Below are positions 30,060 to 43,699 of a stretch of DNA of 64,000 bases, piece by piece. The stretch comes from Doris montereyensis (Eukaryota > Mollusca > Gastropoda > Nudibranchia > Dorididae), in the NCBI GenBank assembly GCA_037039925.1, contig JAXRKP010001604.1, forward strand, positions 5,001 to 69,000, read 5' to 3'. The notes below the pieces were generated by a model that saw only the letters and a program-made list of their open reading frames with translations, had not been told where the DNA came from and did not search any database. Each line of letters starts with the position of its first letter. The first letter of the stretch is position 1. A program made the translations under genes and the position numbers.

Positions 30060-31720
30060 ATGTAGACTAGTACATGCCCATGGAAGGCCTATTACTGTTA
30101 CTTATATAATACATGTAATAGAGTGTATTATTGGCTACAGAGTACTGAGTATTGTGAAGAGATGGTGGGTGTATGTAATGTGTTGTTACAATATCAATAA
30201 AATAGGCTAGGCCCTCACCTTCACAGGGCTACAATGTAACAACATTGTTTGTTTGTGTCTATTAGCAGGCCTAACACGACACAACATGACACAGTGTTTC
30301 GCTACCACCCTCCACATGTGCTGTCAGTCTTTACCCGCCCTTCATTGGGCAGGTCACATAGGCAGAGGCTCTATCTACAATATCGATTCTACACTCCCTT
30401 CCCTCCTCCACGCTTAAGCCTAAGCCCTTTCCTTATGCTCTTAGTTCTTGCTCACGCGAAACATACTCCATAGCTGCCTATATTTACCTTGAAAAGTACT
30501 TATTTGTATAGAAAACCTACGTTAACGGTATAGATTCAGAGAGAATGGGTGAAAGTTGGGAGACGTTCTTCTGAGTTCACAAAACAACCATAGCACTTCG
30601 CCGAAAAAAGCCAATGATCGGCACACTTTTTGTTACTTACCTTCAAGGGGATCACGTCAAGTTAAATGATCTGATCAATATTTTTTGGAATATTACGGGC
30701 TTTTGTGCGAGTTAATTAGAATTAGTTTGCACAGTAAGAGTATGTTTTCCGATTTGATAAAGTTGGCAGCTATGATACTCTTTTCGCAACAGCAACAACC
30801 AACAAACAAAACTAAACCCATCGTCGCATCTCATTTATTATATATTAATTTGCATTCTCATGTTTTGACAAGGGATACGCCCATACAATTACATAAAAAG
30901 AATCATGCCTCAGATTTGGGTTAATAAATCCCCTGGACTCAATGATCACCTATTTCTCATGGTATCGAGGTGTTGATCTTGAGCTGGTTCCAGTGTCTTT
31001 TACCCGAAGATTACAATGTTTGAGAGAAAAATTAATGTTATGACATGTCTTGATTTTAAGTATGTGGATTCATGTTTACATTTAGAACAAAGATGAATGG
31101 ACAGTACTTTGAACGCCATCATAGTTATGGAAACTCGAATTGTTATATCGTGACAGTTTACTTTAACATTTGAGTTTAACAGTTTAACCTAAAGTTATTT
31201 TGTCACAAGTCAGACGAAATTCTGGTGAAGTTCATTATTAGGTACCACAAAGTTTTCTTAGCTTCTCGCGGTGAAAAACGAGCTAGCCAGTGTGAGAAGG
31301 CTGATTTTGTGTCATGTTTGACCCGTCCATGGAATAAATTTTATATATCAACACAAAGTCTGTTTCCTTTCCTTTGTGAAAATGGCAATTATTTTATCAG
31401 TTATGGACAAATAAGATATATGATCCTTCGTCACCTCGACTTGGATTTGAGTGCGGTTTTCACCATGATAAAGAAGAGATTTCAGGCTTAAGTATCATGT
31501 ATGTAAACTTTGCGAAAGCCTGATAGAAAGTATTGAACTCAGTTGAAAACGAAAATTCCCAAATTTTGTCACTTACCAAATTAAATTCAGAGGTTTGCAG
31601 GCAATATAAGTAAGAACCGTCATTCATTTTTCTATACATCTGTGAAGTTTCATACACGTGTCATTTAAGGTGGCGGAGCACGAGCAGTATATATATTAGA
31701 TAAGAAGTCATGCTTTTCAG
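30060..31720. other. Non-coding stretch
   Basis: Short ORFs only; none has a recognisable domain or consistent splice context. Confidence 0.4.
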
Positions 31721-31729
31721 TAGTCCATC

Positions 31730-34200
31730 TCTGACATGAGATATCGCTGTTGATCAGCTCATCCTCTACCATCATCATCATCAACTGCATACCCCATCAG
31801 ACGTTGCATCCCTGACAGCATTTCTGAAATTTTCTGTCCTGTGCCATTCTTCGTGCCTCTGTTAGTTCTTCTAAATGCTTCCTCTTTATCTTTCTCCCAT
31901 CATCTGCATGGCTTCCCACTGTTTCTTTTCCTACTCCACTCATTTTGCTCTCCAGAATCATCCTTTCTCTGGACCTTCACGTTGTTTGATGTGGCCAAAG
32001 TATTTCAACTTTTAAGCTCTGACAAAGTGTTCCAGTTTCAGCCATCCTTCATTTACCTGCAACTCTTCTTTTAATATTATGGATGTATTGGTTCTGTGTT
32101 CATGCCCTGAAACTCCAAGGATTTTTCTGCAGCAGTTCATTTGGAATTCATTTAAGAATTAAATAATATTAATATTCTAGTTCAAAGTAATCAAAGTCAT
32201 ATCCATATGTTGCTGTGGGGAAAAAACAGCATTGTATGATCTTAAGTTTCGTTTCTTTGTTCTGTCCTTTCCATAGGTTCCTCATACTGTATTTATAAGT
32301 TTATTTGTTGCCAATGCAAGCCTTTTTCTTATTTCTGTACTGTGATGCATTTGCCATCCCCTGTTAGTGTTACTGTGCTTCCTAGATTTTCATATGAAGT
32401 GACATTTTCTCAAACATTATTAATTTTGATGTTTTGTGTCTCAACAGATTTGTCCTTTTTCATTACTTTGGTACTTTTTTGTGTTTGAAGAAAAAGAAAA
32501 AAATGTCTTCACCATGTTTCTTTACAGTTACAGACAAAACTAATTTTCCCAGTCCTCTCACTGTATGTGACAGCAAAGCGGGGGCATCTGCATATTGTAG
32601 ATCTTTTATCTTATACTTATATCCATGCACATTCACTTTATCAAAACCCTCTGTATTTCCGTCTTCATTTACTTCTGTCATGATGGATTCTGTATATTTT
32701 TAAAAGATAATATACAGCCCTGTCGTACTCCTCTTACAACTGGGAACCATTCTGTTGTGCTGCAATTGATTCTGACTGCTGACTGTTGTCCTTTATAAAG
32801 ATGAGGCTCATTTTTTAAGTTGGAAATTCCATTTCTTTTAAACTTAACTAGTGTCCCGTAGTTTATGGTGTGAATTACAATCAAAGGCCTTCAAATATTC
32901 AATAAAACTGCTATACAGACATTGATTGCATTCTCTGCATTTCTGAATGATCATTCTGATGATATACAGTGGAACCTCCCTAATCGGGAACCTGAAGAAT
33001 CGGGAAGAAATCCCAGGGAACGGAATTTTTGTCTATATAATTTACATCTCTCAACAGGAACGGTTCCCGGCTAATCAGGACAATTTTACATGTGCTTGCA
33101 TTGATTATCATCACCATGTCACCCATAATTATTTATTATTTCAACACTCACTTGTTATCCAAATTTGGCTTCCGTGTTAGCAGACCATCGATTAGTACAC
33201 CTGCATTAGTGCTACATGTGTTAAAGTATATACATTACATAATTTTGCAAGTACCACTTCATGGCAACCATAAGTCAGACACACCAGACAACCATTACAG
33301 AGGTGTGAAATGTGAAATCAGGCTTGCTCATCCAGCTAACAATACAGTACAATGTTGATATGGGGCGGCGCTTAGAAAGTAGACGTGTGGTGCACTATTA
33401 TAGTCTGTTATTGCCTGCCTAACCTGTCAATCACAAGGGTGGGCACATGAAGAGATTTAATGATCCACCATGCATTCTTAATTACGTGTCTTATCTATCT
33501 ACCGTCCAACAAAGCTCCAACAAAGCTCAACTGAGTGACACTACTGATAAATGCCATCTTTGTTTTGATGAACTAGTCATGTGGCTACTTGTTTGTTTGG
33601 CTCTGTTTTTTACCACTCACAAAAGGGCTTAGGTACCTCAAAACTGTTGAAGGAAAACCAAAATCCTTTAGTCCCCGGGAAATTGGGAAATCAATCGGGA
33701 CAATTTTGCAACCCACCGAGATTTTCCGACTAGAGAGGTTCCACAGTATTGAAAATCTAATCTTTTCTGCCCAAATTCTTTCTGAAACCAGCCTGAAATT
33801 TATTGACTTCCTCTTCCATTTTATTTTCTAGTGGTTTCTGAATTAATTGTTAAAAATGTCTTAATTGCATGGTTGATAAGAGATATTGTTTTGAGCATTC
33901 TGTGAGATTTCCTCTCTGTGGAAAAGGAATAAAAACAGCTCTTAGTCTTAGTCTTTACCCTTCTACAGGCCGCTTTTTTGTTAGCTTTATTCTTTTACAC
34001 AATTCGTAGTAGTGATAAACTTCTATTCTTTCTTCACCACTTGCCTTTAGCATATCTGCTGTTATGTTGTCACATCCTGATGGTTTACCTTCTTTAAGAT
34101 TCTTAAATTGCCCATTCAACTTTCTCTTTAATAGTAATAATAGGTGCGTTCCACATAAAATCTTCTTCTGTAACATTTTCTGTTCCATCTTCATGCTCTG
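31730..34200 (-). mobile_element. Non-LTR retrotransposon remnant (RT domain), split by a TIR element
   Basis: Read on the minus strand: GKPSGCDNITADMLKASGEE near 34090; after the inserted element LYKGQQSAVRINCSTTEWFP with VVRGVRQGCILS near 32720-32800; a motif C that reads YADA (32583-32594) instead of YADD; and a C-terminal LQVNEGWLKLEHF tail near 32010-32070. Several frameshifts and the lost catalytic Asp make it dead. The DNA between 32967 and 33746 is a later insertion. Confidence 0.8.
32967..33746. mobile_element. Tigger/pogo-like TIR element (non-autonomous), TA-flanked
   Basis: The left end CAGTGGAACCTCCCTAATCG and right end, read in reverse, CTGTGGAACCTCTCTAGTCG are inverted repeats bounded by TA on both sides (32965-32966, 33747-33748), the Tc1/mariner-pogo target signature. 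There is no transposase ORF. It interrupts the minus-strand LINE and so is younger than it. Confidence 0.85.
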
Positions 34201-34209
34201 AATCTATGT

Positions 34210-37080
34210 GTCTTCACAAATTTTTTGCATCTAATTTTCCGTCAATATCTTCCCATATTTATCCTTTAAAACTCTATGGCATACAACGGCTCAAATTATC
34301 ACAATCTCGATCCGAAGGCATTATTAGTGTTATTATATGTCTAGTTGCCCACTCCTTCAGAAAATGCTTTAAAATCAATCTAATTACAAATTATGGCTCA
34401 TTCGATTGCATCATTTTTTTATGGGCATTGCAAGGAATCAGAGGAAGCGCCTGCTGTTGCCGCTACAGTTTTGCCTTGTAGATCTAATCTAATTCTTATC
34501 ATATTCATGGCTAAGTATGTGAAGTTCTTTGGAAGTAAATAAACAGTTGCTTTTTACTTGCTAATACTAATAAACTGACATACTCATTCTAAAAGTAAAA
34601 GGACAAAAGGATGTAGCTAAAACTGCTCACGTTGAGAGCTGATAGTGATAGAAGTAAAGCATCGGTCATGATTGTGTCTTTCAAAATTTTTACATTCCTG
34701 AATTTCCAATTGAAAAAGACGATGTTGATGTACAGGAGTCGTTGGATAATTACACGCTGTTTAGGAGAAGAGAAGAGCTTGCAATTTGTAAGTTATTGTA
34801 TCGGTTTGGCGTTTACGCGATGCGACGGGACAGGTTGTGTGTAAAAAACACAACATTAACAACACGCGTGTCCTGGGTGATTATTGTTTTATTTTGTTTT
34901 GTTTTTATAGAGAAAAATGACTAAAGTTAAATAAAGTTGTTACAAAGTCAAAGGAACCACCTCAGTTCTTTTTGTGAAAAAATTCATTATTGTTATCTGC
35001 TCTTGGGAATAGGAGGCAGAAATGAACCGCTGGATCGTGTCAACAACTGTACCAAACGATGTTTGTTATCAATTTCAATCGTAATCATTCTGAGTGTGGG
35101 TGGCACGCGAGTCTGTTTTTTTATTATGGACAACATAGTGGGAAAATTAATTCACATATAATATTAATGTTTTGGGGTTTTGAGCGAGCAATTATGCATA
35201 TCTGCATATTTGGCGTGCATTTATGGATACTTTTATTATTACATTAAATAGAAAAAAATTGTTCACTCACCGTCAGTGTACATTTGTGTTAACCGTGTAG
35301 TTACAGTTCTGCAGCGTGCAATTATCAAGTGACTACTGTAATTTATCGTATTTGTAATATGACCTTTGTTCTAATTTTACTGATGAAACATCTCATTATA
35401 ATTAAATGGCAATGATAGACATAACACCAAAGACTGTATAACCATCTCGACTCTATTTGAGTAAGGGGAGAAATGGGGTAGACCTTGTAGGTCAATATAA
35501 TATTACTCTATTTTGTTGTCGTACTTGCATGATTTCTCTCATGACTTTGATTTGAATTTGAGTAATATTGTCCTCTGAGTGGTTATTTTTTTGGGGCCTG
35601 ATTAACAGGATCCAATCAGTCAAATAGTGAAATATCGATACCTGAATCTTCAGACTCCAAGTTTTGTGAAACTAGAGAATAAGCCAATGATGATAGACTA
35701 GGGCAGGGTTTTCGTATTGGAATATGTTGATGTGATCCAAACTTCAAAAGAAAGATGTCATTAAGTATGTAAGAATTAGATGGAGTCAAATTTGCTCATG
35801 AATATAAAAAAAAGTGGCCGCCAAAAGGTTAAGAAAAAATGGTACTAACAAAAAATCTAACATGACGTGAAAAGCTTAGGAAAGGTTTAAAATGATATTT
35901 AATGTGTTACTCTTACTTGAGGAAACATTTTTTGAACTTTGTTTCAGAGAAAATATAAGTATAAACGAGTTGGGAAGATTTTCTTCCTTTGCACATTTTT
36001 CATAATTTTTGTATTTTTGGTCACTGATTTGGTTGATGATTACTCTGTTAAAACTTATCCTATATAGATGAAAATTATTCAATAAGTGCTTTACCATCAC
36101 ACTAGAGATATTATTAAGCATATTGAGCGAATATTTTTTTTGTAACGAAATTTTCAAAAGGCATTTTAACTGATATTGCACATGCAAAGAGCTTATTACT
36201 GGGGGTTTTTTGTGTTCAAGTTTGAAGAAGTCCCATGATCACATTCGTTATCTCACGCATTGGATATTGTGATTTTTTAAACTATGTTGCTCTGAAGGAA
36301 AATGACTTTGTTTCGTTGATATTGAATTATTTTTGTTCACACGGAAGCTTCAAACTTGCACCAAAATCAGTGCTTTACACAGGCGAAGAATAGATTTATA
36401 TCTTATTTATTTATGAACCGATTTATATAATTCCCTTTTAAAATTTTTCCTCGTTTTGCATTTTCTTTCCAAATAACTAGAAGAAAATGGCTATAATGCA
36501 GAACAAAAATATACTTTGTGGTACTTACTTATATGCATATAGTACAGTACAATTACAATCATTTTGGGGCTGCCCGTTTCCAAAACACACAGTTTTATGT
36601 TTCCAATTGCATGAGAAGTCTCAAGAACTACTAAGACTAAGAGGCAAGAATGAACGCACTTGAATATTAATTTCCTCTTCCAAATTACATTATTATAGAT
36701 TTTGAGTGTTCTCTATTTCCAATGTATATATGTATATATATGAAATCTGTTGTCTCTAGTTACTTATTAATTTTTCAATAAATTCAATGCTACAAACATA
36801 GTTTGAGATAATATTTCCATTAATCAATTGCTTTCTGATGAATTACTTGTTTAAGTTAAGGCAGAATAAGGGTGATACGGCTAGAAGTAGGAGGCTTAAG
36901 CTTCAGGATAATCCATTACAATCACGATAAGAAGACAAAATGTTTTCATACTTACACAGCAGTTGTATAATAGATAATAGACACACACTCACACCCACCC
37001 CCCACCCCGCCCTCACTGTGTGGAGCATAAAATATGTCTACTGCCAATACTGTTACGTATTGTTATGTATTTCTTCAATT
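34210..37080. other. Non-coding stretch
   Basis: AT-rich; no exon, repeat family or RNA gene recognised. Confidence 0.4.
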
Positions 37081-37084
37081 TCAT

Positions 37085-37135
37085 CTTCCTGTTTTTTCTT
37101 TATTAACCCTGAGATAGGATAAATTTAAATGAAAC
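37085..37135. repeat. LINE/SINE tail fragment
   Basis: TTAACCCTGAGATAGGATAA then ATTTAAATGAAACAAAC resembles the tail shared by the repeats at 7430 and 23292. Confidence 0.4.
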
Positions 37136-37564
37136 AAACAATTCACTGCATGTCAAAATTCTTGTCAGTGGAGGATGTAATGGTGGAGATCACAATGGGT
37201 GTTTTATAAAAATGACTTCTTTTTAATATAAAGTTATATTTTAGACTCAGGGAACTGGATTCTACATTATAAAATGTAAATAAACGAGTATTTCATGAGT
37301 GAATGCTTGTGAGCCTTTGTTATAAAGTTATTAGTTATAAAGTACAATGGGACACAAAGGCATGCCCATGCTGACCCAGATTAAATCAAAAAGTCAGAAT
37401 GAAATCTCATACTATTTCTATGCTGGGCCTGGGAAATGTCCTGATGTGTCATGTGACTTTTCACCCTAACCAATCAGTTAGCTTTTATTTCTTTTCCAAA
37501 GAAACCTGCAGTGGGCAGTTGGGTACTTATTTTTTTTTTTTTTAAGTTTTATTTTTTACTTTCC

Positions 37565-37655
37565 TGAAATTTTTCTCACCTGTCCTGCTTCACACTTTTG
37601 AAACCGGGATAAGCTCCGTGGTTATTTTTTCTGAGACCCTTTTAAAAGGATAAGA
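37565..37655 (+). mobile_element. SINE family 3 tail fragment
   Basis: CACCTGTCCTGCTTCACACT then TTTGAAACCGGGATAAGCTC matches the 3' part of SINE family 3 (CACCTGTTCCGCTTCACGCT...AAACCAGGATA). The head is missing. Confidence 0.6.
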
Positions 37656-38079
37656 AGAATTTAAGGAAAGTAAAAAATAAAGGTTAAATTTAATTAAAAA
37701 GAAGCTAGGATCTCCTTCATAGTGTTTTTTTGTTGTAGTTTTAGTAACATTAATCGTAGGTGAAATGAATAGAAAAGAATTTTTTTTTACGCTTGATATA
37801 GATCCAAGGCTTAGAAGAGGGGAGCGAAATGTTTACAGAAGAAGGAGTCTCTGTTCAAGAAGGATTTGTTTTTGAACTTAACATTTTTATGTTATTATTG
37901 AATTCCTTTTTGTCTTTGTGATTTGCATTCAAACGAGTCTTTCATTTAAAATATGGCAGCTACGCTGAAAAATATGAAACATTGCAGGTTAAAAAAAACA
38001 CTTTTTTTTTTTCTTTGTAAATTGTTTTCTGGCATTATTACTGCCCTCTCAACTTTTTCCACATCTACAGCAGTGTTGT

Positions 38080-38205
38080 CCCCTATTTTTCTGGTAATAC
38101 ATTTTCTCTTTCTTCTCTCTTTAGGAAATGCTGAAATCTCCCTAATTTTTCTTGTAATACATTTTTTCCCTTTTCTCTCTTTAAGGAACGCTGAAACTGA
38201 AAAGG
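38080..38205. repeat. Tandem duplication, about 66 bp x 2
   Basis: TGGTAATACATTTTCTCTTT and TTGTAATACATTTTTTCCCT begin two copies that each contain CTCTCTTTA(A)GGAA(A/C)GCTGAAA. Confidence 0.8.
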
Positions 38206-38699
38206 GTTCTTGCTGTATTTTGTTTTGTTGTTTTTTAGTTGTGGTGGAGTTGTTTTGGGGTTCGTTTTTTGTTGTTGCTTGGTTGTTTTTGTTGAAATGT
38301 TTTCTAATTCTCCTCTACTGCTTTTCATTGCAATACTACATGTATTTAGGCAGTCCAAACTCGCTTCACATGATAGACAGAGTGAGTGATGTCACTAAAC
38401 AGGCATAACTTTCACCCACAATACCAAAACTTTCACAGTACATAGATATATACATAGCTGCCAACCAATTTGTCAAAGACATATTTAGCTTCTTTCTTTT
38501 TTTCAGTCCGTAAGTCTGTATTTACATTGATAAGTACGTACTTTACTTGTATATTCGAGAGTTATCTGTAGTTTTTGTTTAAAGAAACCAGAAACGAGAT
38601 GGGGGGGGGGGGGGGGTTACTTCTTTTGTCCACTCAAAAATATCATAGATAATTTCATTATGTTAAAAGTTAAAAGAAACATGTTCCAATATTTTATTT

Positions 38700-41550
38700 G
38701 CAAACTGTTGAGATGAAAATCTGAGAGCTGCTTTGACATTTTTTGTGATTTAAAAAAATGATGTAATGTTTCTTCTCTGTTCCCTTCCATGCATATTATT
38801 TCATCGCTATTATTTTCTTTCTTTAATTTCCAGCATTTTTTTGCTTTAATACTAAAATTGGTCCAGAAGTTAATTTTTTTATGAATTTGTAGAAATTACG
38901 TTTTGCAATTTTTTGGACCATATCGGTTTTTTGGCAAAATTGAACAAAATGGCTGTTTTAGATACAAAAGTCTAGTTAAAAAATGTTACTTATATCCCTG
39001 ACAAAAAATTTATGTCAAATCTGTGGCACAAGGTGAAGATGAGCGAAAAATAACCAAATCCGCAACCTGCGCTGTGATGAACGGAAACACTGTGACGTTT
39101 GGACTACCTTTTATATATGGTAAATACCTCTACTCACTTACTTACTAACTATTCAACTCTGTTCGTTTATCTAGAGACCACTTTTTCCTCAGCATCCTGT
39201 GTTGATAACTACAATCACTATGCTTCTAGTGATGTCCTTGGGGAAGCAGAAAAAAATCACTACATCTGTAATTCAATATATAACCTTTTGACTACAACTA
39301 CAACTTCAGAGGATATACTAATAAATACTATGGCACTATGTGCAGTAACTGTAATGTCAAATTATCAGTTATGTTATATCCCATGATTGCACTACATGGT
39401 CACGTGGACAGTGCAGCTAACTTTGTGTGTGTCAGTGTGATATTTATGTCGTTGGGGTTTGGTTTTTTTGTTTTGGTTTTTTTATTTTTGTAAAGTCAAG
39501 CGCTTGCTAAAGATAAATTCAAATTATATGGGCTCTGCACCCACATGTATTGTCAGCAAGCTACACTGATAATGATGTAGACTAGCAGTGTCACACTCAA
39601 CCTAACCCGTATTCTCTTCTGAAAGATTTATCGTACCCCACCCCCTCTCACTTTCAGTCGTGTGTACGCACTACATCACTTAGATAATAGATGTTTGTAT
39701 GGTGTAGAACGTAATAAAAATAAGTAATCACAAGTCTTAGAGTCTAAGCCTAGTAAACGAAGGCATGCTGTACTTGTACATTGTTTAGATAGATCGTTAG
39801 GCTTATTTGGCGTGTTATCTAAACAAACCAATCGTCGGGTTAAAATCATGGGAAAAAATCAATACATCTATTGACTTTTTATTATAGATTGAGAGTAAAA
39901 GAGGACAGGGGTGAAAATTCACTCCACAGCAAATGTCAGACGAATGCATTGAAGTCATTACAATTACAACTATGTAATTTTCATAGAGGTTTAATGACAT
40001 CAGTGCTGGTTCTGGGGGAAAGATCAGTACATCAAAAGATCATTACAACTGACTTCACTACAGGTGGAGTTGATTGTACATTCTCATTCTTGCAGTTGAT
40101 TTTGTTTAATTTTATTTGAAACTTTTTTTCTTTTTCTTTTTTTAGAAAATCACTTTATGCTTCAAAACTGATGGATTACTTTTCATGTAATATTTTTGAA
40201 GAATTAAAAGCTGTCTATTTAGCTAGTTGATTGCTATTTGATTTGAGCATGACAAGAGATACAAATGAATCTACACTTTATGCATTAAACAAGAGATAAT
40301 TCCACTTCAGATGACCTGAAAACAGAAATGTCTGTCTATACTAATATTACTATGTACCATAGTTATTTTTATTTGATTGCTGATTCAGTTGTGTAAGAAA
40401 TGTCTGCAAAAATAAAGGGAAAGAATAGTTGTTTGAATTCCTGTTAACTTGTACTTATTAGAGTTTAGCTGAATCCACAAGTACATGGTAAACACCCACC
40501 CTCAAATAGTATTCATAAAATCAAATTGATGTAGCCAAATGTTTTATCCAAATTTCCTTTCTTTTGTTACTTAATAATCTCTAGTTTCCCCCTCACTTTA
40601 CATGTACATCCAGTCCAGATGAAATCATGGCATACTTCTTTTTCTTTTCTTTCCTTTTTCTTTGTTCGTTTGGGTATATTTTTAATACTAATACTGTTTG
40701 GGTTCATTTTGATTGATAGTAACATTAAAAACTACTTATTTATGCATTCTTGATCAAAACTCCATTATAGGGAAATAATTACATGTGTACATAACTTGAT
40801 TTTAAACACGTTTCATTCTTTATTGACAGATAAATTAATGTCACATCAATGGAATACAAATGGCAAACAAGAGTATTAAAGAAAAAGTGTTATTTTATTA
40901 TTTGAGCTCTTAATACATAAAAAATGTATTGATACAAAAATGTGTCCTGTTGTCTTTTAATAGCGTTTTGTCACACACAAAATGTAAATTTATCATTTAT
41001 CTTTATGATAATGAAAATGTGGTGATGAATACAGCACTTTTGATTTCATCTCCCACTTTTTAAAATTCTTTTAATAATTACGACAGATAATTTGTATAAA
41101 ATTTTCTTTTTATTTTCTTTCACAATTGTGATGAAAGAACCTTATAACTGTAAATATTTTAATGTTGACGACTTCTTTCAAAATGTAGTTTTGTTGATGC
41201 AAAAATTGACATCAGCTCTGTTGTTTCTTGAAAAGCATTAAGAAATTGTAATGATTTTCTCATCTTGTAAATTGTGCATGCTCCTGTTGTAATCATATGT
41301 TTGGTACATTCACACATGCTGTATATTATCTTTTCATATTGTTTTAGGAGAGGTCACAGAGACCTTGTAATGTTTTCATTAGAATTTCAGTGATACTCTA
41401 AAATACTTTACTTTGATACATATTAGTATAATGAATTGCTCCAAATCATGAATTTTCATAACACATTCAACTTACTTTTTTTCATTGTGAAGTTTCTGTA
41501 AAAAGATATCTCAAGTAACTAAATAGAAGAGTGGAGTAGGAGCAAAAAGA
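38700..41550. other. Non-coding stretch
   Basis: Low-GC DNA with many short T/A runs. The longest open frames (for example 39099-39386) have no recognisable domain and no supporting splice context. Confidence 0.4.
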
Positions 41551-41556
41551 GAAAGA

Positions 41557-41695
41557 AACATTGAATTAATTGAAAGATATTAAAAATGTCAAAGACATTG
41601 CTTTCAAAAATTTGAGACAGGTAGAGAAACATTGAATTAATTGAAAGATGTTAAAAATTCAACGACATGTCTTTCAAAGATTTGGAAAAGTGGTC
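41557..41695. repeat. Tandem duplication, about 70 bp x 2
   Basis: Both units contain GAAACATTGAATTAATTGAA, then AGAT(A/G)TTAAAAAT and a CTTTCAAA(A/G)ATTTG ending. Confidence 0.85.
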
Positions 41696-42071
41696 GCTGT
41701 CACTGGAAGTATTAAGCTGGCCTTTGCTTGCAAATGTTTGTATTAAAAAAATTGCCATAATACCTGTGCAATTCAAGCCTAGGTTATAACTGAAAAGTCA
41801 GTAAAAGAAATGCTTGTGTGATTATGTCCTTTTATAATTGTCTGGACATTCTTTGAAATTAAGCTTTTGATTTTTTAAATTCTCTTAGAATTTTACCTGT
41901 TTTGTAAATTGTTTTAATGAATATGTGTGAAACAATATTAGGAAGATTCAAAACATCTAGAAAATATTTACAAAATTTGACCAAATTAAATCAATTTTAC
42001 GAAAATTTTCATTATGCTGTCTTATTTTTGTAACTTTGTGGTATGCAAACTCTGAGTTAATTTTCTATTTA

Positions 42072-42485
42072 TAATCACGTCTCGATAGACTACGATAAAC
42101 TGGATGTCTCAATTATCCGAACAGATGAGCTTGGGATGGATATTTTTTTCTTTCTTTGTACCGGAATATAGAGACAAGAGTGTTTATACTTTGATAAACC
42201 AAACATTCAACTGTTAGACATAGTTAAACCAGTTGGCTGACGACGCATCAAAGCCACAGACTGGACTCTTCCAACACCACTTCAGCCATACAATTTTGGC
42301 AACATGGTGTCCCAGCCAATTGACTGGTGTGCCACATTGCCCAGGCAGATGGGTAGAGGCGAGTAGGTGTCCGTTTGGCCCAGGCACAAAGCACTGTCGC
42401 TAGTGGATGTTCGATAATCCAGATGTCTCGATAATCCGGACAAATTGCTCGGAACGGAAGTGTTCAGACTATCGAGACATGACTG
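42072..42485. mobile_element. Tigger-like TIR element, family T1, copy a
   Basis: The left end TCACGTCTCGATAGACTACG and reversed right end AGTCATGTCTCGATAGTCTG are inverted repeats, with a subterminal repeat TGTCTCAATTATCCG / TGTCTCGATAATCCGGAC, all between TA dinucleotides. No transposase. Copy b is at 60705-61530. Confidence 0.8.
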
Positions 42486-42832
42486 TATTTGTTGTTTTTT
42501 AATTCTTTCATTACATTACTAATTGTTTTAAACAATCAATATGCACTGTGGGTAGGGATGTCGCAAATAATTCTCCCAACGTGACCCTGTGTGTCATAAA
42601 AGGCGACTTAATGACCTTTTCAGGTTGAAGCTCCTGACAAGAGTCCCCTGGCCATCCTTATGTGAAAAAAAGCCATATTGATTACTAAATCACAGCAAAC
42701 ACAATTCCTTTGAATCCTTTGGGACATGCAGGAGTTTCGTTTAATAGATTGAATGAAGGACAGTGGGCAAAACCAAAAAGGACACTTGTGATCAGAGGCG
42801 TTGTAGCTGAATCATAATGTTGTGAGTTGGTA

Positions 42833-43332
42833 CAGTGCAATCCCGATAACGACATCGCCGGGACCGAACAATCATGTCATTATCGGGGGATGTCGTTATT
42901 CAGAATTTTTCAAAATGGCGGCGAAAGGGGGCGTTAGTGAGTGAGGCTAGTCAATTGGGAAGATGTGGTGGGGCCCTGAAAAGGGCCGGTGTGTTGGGGG
43001 TGGGCTTGGTAGAGCCAGCAGATGGGTTTACTAGCTGGTTGTCACGGCCTTGGTACCCTCAGAGATGGAGAAATAATCTCACATGTTGTCATTGGCCGAA
43101 AAAGAAGTATTTTCATTACTAAGAATACGTCTCAATTTTGTCAATATTGATCAAATTTTCATGTCAAATGTAGTGTTTACGGCTAGACTTATGTCGTTAT
43201 TGGGAGGTTTCACGTCGTTATTCGGAGGGTTTTTTTACTAATGATATATAGCAAAAAAAACGGGACCAGGGATCCATGTCGCTATCGGGGATTGTCGTTA
43301 TTTGGAGATGTCATTATCAGGGGATTGCACTG
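42833..43332. mobile_element. TIR element, family T2, TA-flanked
   Basis: Termini CAGTGCAATCCCGATAACGA and, reversed, CAGTGCAATCCCCTGATAAT, bounded by TA at 42831-42832 and 43333-43334. Interior has repeated (A)TGTCGTTAT(T/C) words. It contains a CAAAATGGCGGC YY1-like site at about 42911-42922. No transposase. Confidence 0.85.
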
Positions 43333-43699
43333 TAATTACGACGGCACTGATTTAAACCCCACGGCTGGAATAGGTGGGAGTTTGTTTTCACAACGTTGTA
43401 CTTTAGGAAAGGTACTTCAATCTATTTGACTCGGACGTGAATGAGTACTCAGCAAAAAGTAGAGGAAGATCTTGTCAGAGTGTAAGTACGAAAAACCTAA
43501 CAGACTTGTGTACTGTATGCTGTACTAAGTCACTTTAATTAATAAAAATGTTATGGGGACAAAAGAACAACATATATTAATTGGCATGTCTAATCCTGAA
43601 CCTTACGACACTGTCAGAATAGGCTCCCAAACCACAAAACAAACCTGTCTGAAATAATCAATTTGTGTAAGAAAAAACTAAGCCCCCAAAAATGGTAAT

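Noticed and set aside
37953..38408. 151-codon ORF with hydrophobic stretches
   Set aside because: Arises from T-rich sequence and an internal 66-bp duplication; no recognisable domain.
39099..39386. 95-codon ORF considered as an extra exon
   Set aside because: No consistent acceptor/donor phase with either gene and no known motif.
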